DNA of 64,000 bases from Actinoplanes aureus (GTDB lineage Bacteria > Actinomycetota > Actinomycetes > Mycobacteriales > Micromonosporaceae). The notes beneath the pieces are model-generated. The model had not been told where the DNA came from. It searched no databases and saw nothing but the letters and a program-made list of their open reading frames with translations. Location: assembly GCF_015704865.1 (NCBI RefSeq), contig NZ_JADQTO010000003.1, forward strand, positions 434,001 through 498,000, in the 5' to 3' direction. A program made the position numbers and the translations under genes. Below are positions 50,813-58,875 of the stretch, piece after piece (the stretch's first letter is position 1; each line of letters opens with the position of its first letter).

Positions 50813-51922
50813 ATGTCCATCGCCTTTTCCGACCACGACAAGACCACGGCCGAGCGCCCGGGGTTGCGGGAAGCGATCGAGATGATCGTCGGCTCCGGGT
50901 TTGTCGGTGTCTCGCTGCGCGTGCACGACGAACGGGGTGAGTGGGCCGGCAGCGCCGGGGCGGCCGAGCTGGGTGGGGCCGCGAAGCCGCCGGTCGACGG
51001 GCATCACCGCATCGGCAGCAACACCAAGACGTTCACCGCGACTCTCGTCCTGCGGCTGGTGGCCGAGGGCAGGTTCGGGCTGGACGACCCGGTCGCCAAG
51101 CACCTGACCGGGTACGAGGTGGACGAGCGGATCACGGTGCGGATGCTGTTGCAGCACACCAGCGGCGTCTTCAACTTCACCGGCGAGGTCTACCCGGACG
51201 GGACGATCGCGCCGGGGATCCCGATTCCCTATGGCACCACGGGCCAGGAGTGGCTGGACGGCCGGTTCAAGACCTACCGGCCGGAGGACCTGGTCCGGCT
51301 GGCGCTGGCCCGGCCGGCGCGGTTCGAACCGGGTACGGGCTGGAGCTACTCCAACACCAACTACGTCCTCGCTCGGCTGCTGGTCGAGAAGGTCACCGGC
51401 CGCTCGTACGCCGACGAGATGCGGCGGCTGATCATCGGGCCGCTCGGGCTGTCCGGGACCGTGGTGCCGGACGCCTCGCCGGAGCTTCCCGAGCCGTACG
51501 CCCACGCCTACTACCGCCACGGTGACGTGACCGTCGACGTCACCCGCCAGAACCCGTCCTGGATCTCCACCGGCGGTGACATGATCTCCACGACCCGCGA
51601 TCTGCACACGTTCATCTCCGCGCTGCTGGGCGGCGAGCTCCTGCCGGCACCGCTGCTGGCCCAGATGTGCGCCCCGCACCCGACCGGCATCCCGAACATG
51701 GACTACGGCCTGGGCGTTTTCGTGGTGACCACCGACGGCGGCGGCACCCTCATCTCGCACAACGGCGCCGCCGTCGGCCACGCGGCGCTGATGTACAGCA
51801 CACCCGACGGCCGCAAGACCCTCACCGCCACGCTGAACTGCGTCGACGACGCCGGCCTGTCCATCGGGGCAGCATTCCTGACCGCCCAGCAGCGGCTCGT
51901 CGACGAGTTCTTCGGCGGTTGA
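50813..51922 (+). CDS. Serine hydrolase, beta-lactamase/D-Ala-D-Ala peptidase fold
   Basis: The ATG follows AAGGAG; 369 residues. The SxxK motif is SNTK at 69-72, the Y-x-N motif is YSNTNYV and the third motif is HNGAAVGH in place of KTG (class C / EstB-like). No signal peptide is visible, so the enzyme is probably a cytoplasmic esterase or peptidase rather than a resistance beta-lactamase. It is followed by a MerR regulator, which may control it. Confidence 0.87.
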   Translation: MSIAFSDHDKTTAERPGLREAIEMIVGSGFVGVSLRVHDERGEWAGSAGAAELGGAAKPPVDGHHRIGSNTKTFTATLVLRLVAEGRFGLDDPVAKHLTGYEVDERITVRMLLQHTSGVFNFTGEVYPDGTIAPGIPIPYGTTGQEWLDGRFKTYRPEDLVRLALARPARFEPGTGWSYSNTNYVLARLLVEKVTGRSYADEMRRLIIGPLGLSGTVVPDASPELPEPYAHAYYRHGDVTVDVTRQNPSWISTGGDMISTTRDLHTFISALLGGELLPAPLLAQMCAPHPTGIPNMDYGLGVFVVTTDGGGTLISHNGAAVGHAALMYSTPDGRKTLTATLNCVDDAGLSIGAAFLTAQQRLVDEFFGG

Positions 51923-51954
51923 GTCCGGCGTGGATCACGGGGCAGGCTGAGCGG

Positions 51955-52740
51955 ATGCGGAACGGAGTCACGATCGGGCAGGCGGCGGCGTTCGTCGGCG
52001 TCACGGTCAAGACGGTGCGGCACTACCACAAGCTCGGCCTGGCCGAGGAGCCGGAACGCGACAGCTCCGGCTACCGGCGGTACGGATCGGCCGACCTGTT
52101 GCGGCTCGTGCAGGTCCGGACGCTGGCCGAGGCCGGGGTGCCGCTGGCCGGGATCGGTCCCATGCTCGACGCCGACGCCGAGCGGTTCGCCACCGCGCTC
52201 AGCGACGTCGAGCGGCAGCTCACCGAACGGATCGAGGAGTTGACCGCGCGACGTGACACGCTGCACCGGCTCGCCGACGGCGACCGTACCCTGCTCCCCG
52301 ATCGTGCCGCGGCACTGCTGGAGCGGATGCCCGGCCTCGGGTTCTCGGCGGACGAGGTGGCCGCCACCAGGGACGGCTGGGTGCTGGCCAAGGCGCTGGT
52401 TCCGGAAGGCTTCGACGACTACCTCACCCACTTCGAACACGCCCTGCAAGACACCCGGCTCGTCACGTTGACCAGGCGTGCGGCCGAGGCCGCGGCCTGG
52501 GAACCGGACGATCCCCGCATCGCCGAACTCGCCACCGCCGCGGCCGAGCAATACCTCGCCAACCCCGCGCTGCTGAGAACAGTGACCGGCCTGCAAGCTC
52601 GCACCGAGGCCGCGACCCGGTACACGCTGATCGCTCACCACGGCGAAGAGCCGACGCCGGCCGCGGCGCGGCTGACCGCGCTGTTCGAGAACGAGCTCCG
52701 TGCCGCCGGCATCCGTATCCCCAGGCCGCTCTCGCATTGA
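51955..52740 (+). CDS. MerR family transcriptional regulator
   Basis: The 261-residue protein starts MRNGVTIGQAAAFVGV, the MerR winged helix-turn-helix (VKTVRHYHKLGLAEEPERDS, then RYGSADLLRLVQVRTLAEAG). A coiled dimerisation helix follows (about 75-110) and then a TipAS-like helical C-domain of about 140 residues that can bind a drug-like ligand. It lies 32 bp after the serine hydrolase gene and is probably co-transcribed. The transcript ends at the hairpin 52787-52820. Confidence 0.88.
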   Translation: MRNGVTIGQAAAFVGVTVKTVRHYHKLGLAEEPERDSSGYRRYGSADLLRLVQVRTLAEAGVPLAGIGPMLDADAERFATALSDVERQLTERIEELTARRDTLHRLADGDRTLLPDRAAALLERMPGLGFSADEVAATRDGWVLAKALVPEGFDDYLTHFEHALQDTRLVTLTRRAAEAAAWEPDDPRIAELATAAAEQYLANPALLRTVTGLQARTEAATRYTLIAHHGEEPTPAAARLTALFENELRAAGIRIPRPLSH

Positions 52741-52786
52741 CCGCGCATCTATCCAGCTAGGTTCCTAGGATGCCTAAGGGGTGGTG

Positions 52787-52820
52787 TCGGGGCTCTCCGA
52801 GGGGAGTCAGAGAGCCCCGA
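52787..52820. terminator. Perfect 11-bp hairpin, bidirectional terminator
   Basis: TCGGGGCTCTC (52787-52797) and GAGAGCCCCGA (52810-52820) pair exactly around a 12-nt loop, between the convergent MerR and AztD-like genes. Confidence 0.85.
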
Positions 52821-52830
52821 GCGGGGGGCC

Positions 52831-54000
52831 TCAGTGCGCCGACATCGCCCCGCTGATCTCGTTGGGGACGGCGTCGAGCGTCACGGAGCCGGAGATCTTG
52901 CCGGTGGCCAGCTCAACCTGGTGGACCTTCTTGGTGGCCGGCTCGGTGATGTAGGCGTCCCCACCACGGACGAACAGGGCCGGACGCGGCTGCTGCCAGT
53001 CCACCGGCTCCGTCCAGGCGCCGACGACCGGCCACGAGTTGGCGATCTTGCCGGCCGCCGGGTCCACCACGTGCAGCTTGCCGTCGGTGCCGAGGATCAG
53101 TCCTTCGCCCTTCGGCCCGCGGCCCAGCGACCGGAAGCTGTAACTGACGCCGGCGGGCATCGGCACGACCTTCAGGGTGGCGGCCGCCGTGTCGATCAGG
53201 GAGAACTGCGTGGGGAACTCCCGCTCGGCATCCGAGTCGATCTTGTAATCGCCGAGCAGGACAGGGGAGGCGTCGCTACCGGCCTGGGTGCCGACCGCGC
53301 TGTACGCCCGGTCGCCCTTGACCTTGACGAAGGCGCCGTTCTTGTACAGCAGCACGCCGTCCTTGCAGCCGAGCCCGACGACCTCACCCTGGGCGACCGC
53401 TTCGCCATGGACGCCGGGGCACTGCTCGCTGCGGGCGATCTCCTTGCCGTCCTTGTCGAGGGCGATGGCGCCCGGGCGGTCCTCCTCGGTGCCGAGGGTG
53501 ACCACGAGGGTGCCGTCGGCGAGTTCGACGGCTACGCCGTGGTGCGGCTGGGCGGTCTTGTACTGGCGGCCCTGTGGTTTTCCGGCGGCCAGGTCGGCGG
53601 GGTTGAAGCTGTGCACCTCGCCGGTGCCGTCGGTGAACAGGATGGTGCGGTCGCCGTGCAGCACGACGTGGCCGGGCTTGGCGCCGGGGTAGCTGATGTC
53701 GGTCATCTTGCCGGCGGCCGCGTCGAGCACCTGGAATCCGGCTTCGGTGGAGACGACGACGTTGCTGTCGTCGCCGGCCGGGTTGATCCGGTTGAAGCCG
53801 GCGAGGGTGACGTTGTGGGTGACCTTCAGGGTTTCGCCGTCGAGGACGTAGATGCCGCCGTCGTAGGTGATCGCGACCGGTTCGGTGGCGGTGGACGAAG
53901 TGGACGCGGCCGGCGAGGTGCCGGCGTCGTTGGCGCAGGCGGAGAGGGTCAGTGAGGCGGCGGCGAGGGCCGCGAGGCCGCGGAGGGCGTGTCGGTTCAA
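52831..54000 (-). CDS. aztD: Zinc metallochaperone AztD-like lipoprotein
   Basis: The TTG start follows GGGGAG; 389 residues. A signal peptide ends at the lipobox LSACAND, followed by a Thr/Ser-rich linker and a beta-propeller built of blades such as TYDGGIYVLDGETLKVTHNV and GDRTILFTDGTGEVHSFNP. The cysteine pair (SEQCPGVHGEA and VGLGCKDG) is typical of AztD. AztD hands zinc to the binding protein AztC, whose gene lies 82 bp upstream. A Zur-box-like dyad just before it suggests zinc repression separate from the rest of the locus. Confidence 0.87.
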   Translation of the reverse strand: MNRHALRGLAALAAASLTLSACANDAGTSPAASTSSTATEPVAITYDGGIYVLDGETLKVTHNVTLAGFNRINPAGDDSNVVVSTEAGFQVLDAAAGKMTDISYPGAKPGHVVLHGDRTILFTDGTGEVHSFNPADLAAGKPQGRQYKTAQPHHGVAVELADGTLVVTLGTEEDRPGAIALDKDGKEIARSEQCPGVHGEAVAQGEVVGLGCKDGVLLYKNGAFVKVKGDRAYSAVGTQAGSDASPVLLGDYKIDSDAEREFPTQFSLIDTAAATLKVVPMPAGVSYSFRSLGRGPKGEGLILGTDGKLHVVDPAAGKIANSWPVVGAWTEPVDWQQPRPALFVRGGDAYITEPATKKVHQVELATGKISGSVTLDAVPNEISGAMSAH

Positions 54001-54025
54001 GGAAGTCTCCCCAAGTTTCGAAAAC

Positions 54026-54038
54026 GAAAACCATTTTC
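54026..54038 (-). promoter_or_regulatory. Zur-box-like dyad upstream of aztD
   Basis: Reverse-strand reading gives TGAAAATGGTTTTCG with inverted arms GAAAA/TTTTC, close to the actinobacterial Zur consensus (TGAAAATNATTTTCA). It lies 26 bp upstream of the start. Confidence 0.7.
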
Positions 54039-54082
54039 AATTAGGACCGTACAGTAGCCCGGTGGCGGGTGGTCCGGGAGGG

Positions 54083-54973
54083 TCAGGCGGACAGGCCGCC
54101 GAGGATCGCCGTGGTGTTGAAGCGCATCATCGCCAGATAGCTCGGGGCTTCGGCGCTGAGCGATTCGGAGTACAGGCCGATCACGCGTACGTCGATGCCG
54201 GCTTCGTCAGCGAGGACCCGCGCGAGGCGCGCCGGCTGCGCGGTGTCCGCGAAGATCGCGGGCACCCGATGGGTGCGGACGGCTGTCACCAGCGACGCCA
54301 GGTCGGACGCGCTCGGTGACGCGAGGGTGGTGCCGCTCGGGATGATCGCGCCGATCACCGTGAGGCGGTAGCGGTCGGCCAGGTAGCCGAAGACGTGATG
54401 GTTGGTGACCAGGACCCGGCGATGCGCCGGGATCGCTGCGAACCGGGCCGTCAGCTGCGCGTCCAGGTCGCTGACCTGAGCGGCGTACGCGTCCGCGCGT
54501 CGCCGGACGACAAGAGCGTCCACCCCGTCCACATGCGTGATGATCTCGTCGGCCAGCAGCCGTACCGCGGTGACGACCCGGGCCGGATCGGTCCAGAAGT
54601 GCGGGTCGGGCAGCCCGGCGGCGTCGCCGTCGCGGTACTCCATCGGTTCGACGCGCGCGCCCACCTCGACGGTGGGCACCCCTTCCGCGGAAGCGGCCGC
54701 GACGTGGTGCAGGACGCCTTCCTCGAGCCCCAGGCCGTTGTAGACGACCAGGTCGGCGGTCTGCATGCGGTGCGCCTCACGCGCTGAGACGGCGAACGAG
54801 TGCGGGTCGGCGTCCGGCTTCATCAGGACGCTGACCCGGGCCTGGTCACCGGCGATCTCGGTGACGACGTCACCGAGGATGTTCGTGGTCACCACGATGT
54901 GGGCGTTCTCGGGCGAGGTGCAGCCGGTCAGCAGCCCGGCGACGAGGGCGAGGGACGCCAGCGCTCTGTTCAC
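54083..54973 (-). CDS. aztC: Zinc ABC transporter substrate-binding protein AztC
   Basis: The GTG start overlaps the preceding stop (GTGA at 54970-54973); 296 residues. A signal peptide and lipobox (LLTGCTSP) precede a cluster A-I binding fold with zinc ligands in DADPHSF, LPDPHFWTDP, VTNHHVFGYLA and IFADTAQP. It lacks the long His-rich loop of ZnuA, which fits AztC. It delivers zinc to the AztB permease. Confidence 0.9.
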   Translation of the reverse strand: MNRALASLALVAGLLTGCTSPENAHIVVTTNILGDVVTEIAGDQARVSVLMKPDADPHSFAVSAREAHRMQTADLVVYNGLGLEEGVLHHVAAASAEGVPTVEVGARVEPMEYRDGDAAGLPDPHFWTDPARVVTAVRLLADEIITHVDGVDALVVRRRADAYAAQVSDLDAQLTARFAAIPAHRRVLVTNHHVFGYLADRYRLTVIGAIIPSGTTLASPSASDLASLVTAVRTHRVPAIFADTAQPARLARVLADEAGIDVRVIGLYSESLSAEAPSYLAMMRFNTTAILGGLSA

Positions 54974-56115
54974 CGGCCGACCTCCACCATGAGATCGGGC
55001 TGCTCGGCGGTGCGCAGGGTGCGGGCGGTCCGTAACCCGTCCCGGTAGTCGATCTCGCGGATCACCCGCTCCCGCGGCGACGACAGGTAGGCGCGGTTGA
55101 CGTCGACGGTCAGGCTCGTCGCGGGCACGTGCGCCTGCGCGAGGATCTTGCCGGTGCCGAGGTCGTAGCTGAGCAGGGCGCCGGAGGCGTCGAGGGCGAG
55201 CACGGTGCGGCCGTCCGCCGGGGAGGCGGCCGCGGTGATCCGGCGACCGGCGGACGGCACGTGCCGCAGGGTGGCCTTGGCGGCGTTGACCGACCAGACG
55301 CCGGTGTGGCCGGCGAGCGCGGCCTCGTTGCTGCGCGGGCGGTATCCGAATCGGACATGCGAGCCGGGCGGGCGTGGTGACGCGAGGATCGTCGCGGAGA
55401 GCGGGTTGCCGTGCTTCACGCGTACCCAATGATTGTCGCAAGCGAAGATCGCGCCACCGCGCAGGACCACCGCATCGCGCGGCGCCCGGCACGGCGCGGT
55501 CAAGGCGCCGCTTTCGCGGCCGTGCGCGTCGGTGGCGACGATGCGCTCGCCGCCCATTCCGATCAAAAGACCATCGGCGTACGGGAGAGCGAGCGGTCCC
55601 GTGCCACCGGCGGTGATCCGCGCGAGCTCGACGAGCCGGCCGGCTTCGAGCCGGCGGCGGTCGAGGACCCGGATCCGCCCGTCGGCGGTGCCGATCGTGG
55701 TGTGTGCCCCGAACCCGGTGACGGTCGCGATCTTCGTGTCGAAGGTGAGCGTGCCGAGTGAGCGGGCCGGTGCGCGGTAGTAGTGGACGTGGTCGGTGTG
55801 ATCGACCGTCCACACGCCGCTGTCGACGATCTCCAGCCGCCGGTCGCCGTCGGTGACGTAGACGAACCGGCCGTCCTCGCTGACCTGCTGCGCGCCGATG
55901 CTCAGCTCGATGGCCGAGGGCGACTCGGTAGCCAGGTCGAGCAGGTGCAGCCGGTGCGAGCCGCGGGCCGCGTACGCGATGGCCGGCTGCGCCTCGGGTG
56001 ACTCCTCGGCGCCTTCGACATAGCCGTGCGGCTGCTCCTCGGGCGGTGGTGAGCCGCAGGCGGACAGGGCGAGCGCGACGCAGAGCGCCGCCACGCTGGT
56101 TCTCTTCATGAGCAC
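54970..56115 (-). CDS. Second AztD-like beta-propeller lipoprotein
   Basis: The GTG at 56115 has AAAGGA five bases upstream; an ATG at 56109 is the alternative. The 381-residue product has a signal peptide with lipobox LSACGSPP, an acidic PHGYVEGAEES segment and a propeller (RLHLLDLATESPSAIELSIG, VRLGYRP-type strands). A histidine cluster (DHTDHVHYY) could bind zinc. Lying between aztB and aztC, it is probably a zinc chaperone paralogous to AztD or a regulator of uptake. It is distinct from the 52831 protein. Confidence 0.8.
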   Translation of the reverse strand: MLMKRTSVAALCVALALSACGSPPPEEQPHGYVEGAEESPEAQPAIAYAARGSHRLHLLDLATESPSAIELSIGAQQVSEDGRFVYVTDGDRRLEIVDSGVWTVDHTDHVHYYRAPARSLGTLTFDTKIATVTGFGAHTTIGTADGRIRVLDRRRLEAGRLVELARITAGGTGPLALPYADGLLIGMGGERIVATDAHGRESGALTAPCRAPRDAVVLRGGAIFACDNHWVRVKHGNPLSATILASPRPPGSHVRFGYRPRSNEAALAGHTGVWSVNAAKATLRHVPSAGRRITAAASPADGRTVLALDASGALLSYDLGTGKILAQAHVPATSLTVDVNRAYLSSPRERVIREIDYRDGLRTARTLRTAEQPDLMVEVGR

Positions 56116-56130
56116 GGGATTCCTTTCGAA

Positions 56131-56964
56131 CTAGGCGGTTCCGGTGCGGTGCCGCAGCACCGCGGTGGTGGCCCGGCGCGCGCCCAGGATCACGAAGAAC
56201 AGGCAGACCGCGACGGCGGCGATGGTGGCTCCGGCGGCGGTGGCCGCGTACCAGGAGATCCACAGGCCGATCACGGTGGCGGCCGAGCCGATCACGAAGG
56301 CGGCGAGCATCACGGCCGGCAGCCGGCGGGCGACCAGCAGTGCCGCGGCGGACGGGGCGATGAGCATGCCGAAGGCGAGCAGCGTGCCGACGACGCTGAA
56401 CGCGACCGCCATCGTGATCGTGAGCAGCACGAGCATCACCGCGTTGGCCAGGCCGGGGCGCAGCCCGAGCGTGTGGGCCTTGCGGTCGTCGAAGGTGAGT
56501 GCCAGAAACGGCCGGTAGCAGACGACCGTGACCGCCGCGACCAGGACGACAGCGCCGGCGAGCAGCAGCAGGCCGTCCTCCCGGATCGCCAGTACGTCGC
56601 CGAACAGGAACGCGGTGAGGTCGGTGGCGAACGACCGGGAGTGCGAGACGACGATGACGCCGGCCGAGAGCATGCCGACGAACAGCAGGCCGATGCTGGT
56701 GTCGCGGCCGAACTCGCGGCTGTCGCGCAGCGCGTTCACGCCGACGGCCATGGCCAGCGCGCTGGCGGCGGCACCGACGACGAGGTTGCCGCCGACGATC
56801 GAGGCGATCGCGACGCCAGGCAGCATGCCGTGGCTCATCGCCTCGCCGAGGAAGGTCATGCCGCGGGCGATCACCCAGACGCCGACCAGGGCGCAGACCG
56901 CGGCCAGCAGTACGCCGCCGGTCAGTGCGCGGGCGACGAAGGACACGGTGAAGGGTTCGAACAT
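56131..56964 (-). CDS. aztB: Zinc ABC transporter permease AztB
   Basis: The 277-residue protein has about eight hydrophobic helices of the ZnuB/MntB family. Signature segments are ARGMTFLGEAMSHGMLPGVA and TFDDRKAHTLGLRPG. It is the first gene of a four-gene reverse-strand unit and is divergent from aztA, with a Zur-box-like site in the 45-bp gap. It forms the channel for zinc import. Confidence 0.92.
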   Translation of the reverse strand: MFEPFTVSFVARALTGGVLLAAVCALVGVWVIARGMTFLGEAMSHGMLPGVAIASIVGGNLVVGAAASALAMAVGVNALRDSREFGRDTSIGLLFVGMLSAGVIVVSHSRSFATDLTAFLFGDVLAIREDGLLLLAGAVVLVAAVTVVCYRPFLALTFDDRKAHTLGLRPGLANAVMLVLLTITMAVAFSVVGTLLAFGMLIAPSAAALLVARRLPAVMLAAFVIGSAATVIGLWISWYAATAAGATIAAVAVCLFFVILGARRATTAVLRHRTGTA

Positions 56965-56985
56965 CACCCCGGTGAGCGTACTGGT

Positions 56986-57005
56986 TATGAAAACCGTTAT
57001 CGTTA
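56986..57005. promoter_or_regulatory. Zur-box-like site between aztB and aztA
   Basis: TATGAAAACCGTTATCGTTA resembles the Zur consensus and lies 4 bp from the aztA start and 21 bp from aztB. Zinc repression of both directions is likely. Confidence 0.7.
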
Positions 57006-57009
57006 AGGG

Positions 57010-57612
57010 GTGTTGATCGCTGATCAGGTGGGCTTCCGGTACTCCGGCGTGACCGTCCTGCGCGGGGTGAACCTGCGCGTCGAAGCCGCGACGACGCTGG
57101 CGGTGACCGGCGCCAACGGCTGTGGCAAGAGCACCCTGTTGCATCTGCTGGCGGGCGTCGAGCGGCCGAGCGAGGGCAGCGTCCGCCGTGCGGCGGGCAG
57201 CCGGGTCGCCCTGCTGCCGCAGCGCACCAGCGGCATCGACGGGTTACCGCTGACCGTCGCCGAGTGCGTACGGATCGGGCGGTTCACGCCGCGCCGGCTG
57301 CTGGGCCGTACCGACCGGACCCGGGTCGCGGAGATGATGGAGCGCCTGGACATCGCCCACCTGGCGCGACGGCGGCTACGGGAACTGTCCGGCGGGCAGC
57401 GGCAGCGCACCCTGCTCGCCCAGACCCTGGTGCAGGACGCCGACGTCTACGTGCTCGACGAGCCCACGGTCGCCCTCGACGTGACCAGCCGGCAGCAGGT
57501 CCACGAGGTGTTCGCCGAGCGCGTCCGCGCGGGCGCGGCGGTGATCCTGGCCAGCCACGACGCGGCCGAGGCGGCGATCGCGGATCAGACCTTGGACCTG
57601 GCCGCGTCGTAG
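57010..57612 (+). CDS. aztA: Zinc ABC transporter ATP-binding protein AztA
   Basis: The GTG-started product is 200 residues (TTG at 57013 is an alternative). Walker A is GANGCGKST at about 34-42, the signature is LSGGQRQR and Walker B is VYVLDEPT. It energises AztB. Its start lies only 4 bp after a Zur-box-like site, so the message may be leaderless or the operator may cover the transcription start. Its end overlaps the HxlR gene by 28 bp. Confidence 0.92.
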   Translation: MLIADQVGFRYSGVTVLRGVNLRVEAATTLAVTGANGCGKSTLLHLLAGVERPSEGSVRRAAGSRVALLPQRTSGIDGLPLTVAECVRIGRFTPRRLLGRTDRTRVAEMMERLDIAHLARRRLRELSGGQRQRTLLAQTLVQDADVYVLDEPTVALDVTSRQQVHEVFAERVRAGAAVILASHDAAEAAIADQTLDLAAS

Positions 57613-57947
57613 GACTCGCGGGCCCGGTCGACCTCGGGCAGCTTCTCGGCGGCCCAGGTGGCCAGGCCGGCGAAGAGCGGGGCCAGGCTGCGGCCGAGGT
57701 CGCTGATCTCGTACTCCACCCGGGGCGGGACCTCGGGGTGGTAGGTGCGGGTGATCAGGCCGTCGCGTTCCAGCTGGCGCAGGCGCTGGGTGAGCACCTT
57801 CGGCGTGATCGTGGTGATGCGCCGCTCCAGCTCGACGAAGCGCTGCCGGCCGAACTCGTGGAGCGTCCACAGGATCGGCGTGGTCCACCGGCTGAACACG
57901 ATGTCGACCACCGGAGCGATCGGGCAGGCCTGTTCCGGATCGGTCAC
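57585..57947 (-). CDS. HxlR family transcriptional regulator
   Basis: The GTG-started product is 120 residues. It has the single early cysteine of redox/aldehyde-sensing HxlR proteins (QACPIAPVVD), and the winged helix-turn-helix PILWTLHEFGRQRFVELERR with LTQRLRQLERDGLITRTYH. A perfect palindrome lies between it and the divergent NmrA-type gene, which it probably represses. An electrophile or redox signal is likely. Confidence 0.9.
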   Translation of the reverse strand: MTDPEQACPIAPVVDIVFSRWTTPILWTLHEFGRQRFVELERRITTITPKVLTQRLRQLERDGLITRTYHPEVPPRVEYEISDLGRSLAPLFAGLATWAAEKLPEVDRARESYDAARSKV

Positions 57948-57976
57948 GGTCGCTCCCTGAGGATAGTCACTTTCCT

Positions 57977-57988
57977 GTAGGTACCTAC
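57977..57988. promoter_or_regulatory. GTAGGTACCTAC palindrome, HxlR operator
   Basis: A perfect 12-bp palindrome lies in the divergent HxlR/NmrA promoter region, flanked by further ATAGT/ACTAT arms (57963-57967 and 57986-57990). Confidence 0.72.
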
Positions 57989-58044
57989 TATATCCAGGGT
58001 GTTAGCGTCGCTCCACGTTGTCCGAACGACGGCAGGAGCCAGAG

Positions 58045-58875
58045 ATGTACGTGGTTACGGGGGCTACCGGAAACGTGGGCCGGCCGCTGGTGCGGGCGCT
58101 GACCGGTGCCGGTGAACGGGTACGCGCGGTGTCGCGCCACGCGCCGGAGCCCGATCGCGCCGACCTCACCGATCCGGAGAGTCTGCGGGAGGTGGTGCGA
58201 GGCGCGCAGGGGTTCTTCCTGCTCGTCTCCGGTGCCGGCGCGCACCTGGACGCACCGGCCATCCTCGACGTGGTGAAAGCGGGCGGTGTGCGCCGGGTGG
58301 TGCTGCTGTCCTCGCAGGCGGCCGGAACCCGGCCGGCGTCGCCGTCGCACGCGCCGCTGCGGGCGCTGGAGGACGCCGTGCGCCAGTCCGGCATGGAGTG
58401 GGTGGTGCTGCGGCCGGGCGGGTTCGCCTCGAACGCGTTCGCGTGGGCGGAGAGCGTGCGGAACCGGCGCGGGGTGGCCGCGCCGTTCGGCGACGTCGGG
58501 CTGCCGGTGGTGGACCCCGGCGACATCGCCGAGGTCGCGGCGGCCGCGCTGCGCGAGCCGCGGCACACCGGGCAGGTGTACGAGCTGACCGGCCCGGAAC
58601 TGAGCACCCCGCGCCAGCGGGTCGCCGCGATCGCGGACGCGCTCGGTGAAGCGGTGGAGTTCACCGAGCAGACGCCGGCCGAGGCGCGCCGCCAGATGCT
58701 GACGTTCATGCCGGAACCGGTCGCCGACGGAACCCTGGACATCCTCGGCCGGCCCACTGCCGCCGAGGTGCGGATCAGCCCGGACGTGCAGCGGGTGCTC
58801 GGGCGCCCGGCACGCGGCTTCGCCGGCTGGCTCGGGCGCCACCTCGACGCCTTCCGCTCACCGCCGCGACACTGA
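58045..58875 (+). CDS. NmrA-type NAD(P)-binding oxidoreductase
   Basis: A GGAG site precedes the ATG; 276 residues. The Rossmann motif is MYVVTGATGNVGRPLV (GxxGxxG) and the rest follows the atypical SDR/NmrA pattern (VLLSSQAAG, WVVLRPGGFASNAFAW, YELTGPELSTPRQRV). The pair of HxlR regulator and NmrA-type reductase is common and is linked to quinone or aldehyde handling. Its 3' end overlaps the convergent channel gene by 18 bp. Confidence 0.88.
   Translation: MYVVTGATGNVGRPLVRALTGAGERVRAVSRHAPEPDRADLTDPESLREVVRGAQGFFLLVSGAGAHLDAPAILDVVKAGGVRRVVLLSSQAAGTRPASPSHAPLRALEDAVRQSGMEWVVLRPGGFASNAFAWAESVRNRRGVAAPFGDVGLPVVDPGDIAEVAAAALREPRHTGQVYELTGPELSTPRQRVAAIADALGEAVEFTEQTPAEARRQMLTFMPEPVADGTLDILGRPTAAEVRISPDVQRVLGRPARGFAGWLGRHLDAFRSPPRH

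Noticed and set aside
50813-51922. Antibiotic-resistance beta-lactamase
   Set aside because: No signal peptide, and the third motif is HNG rather than KTG; a cytoplasmic esterase/peptidase is more likely.
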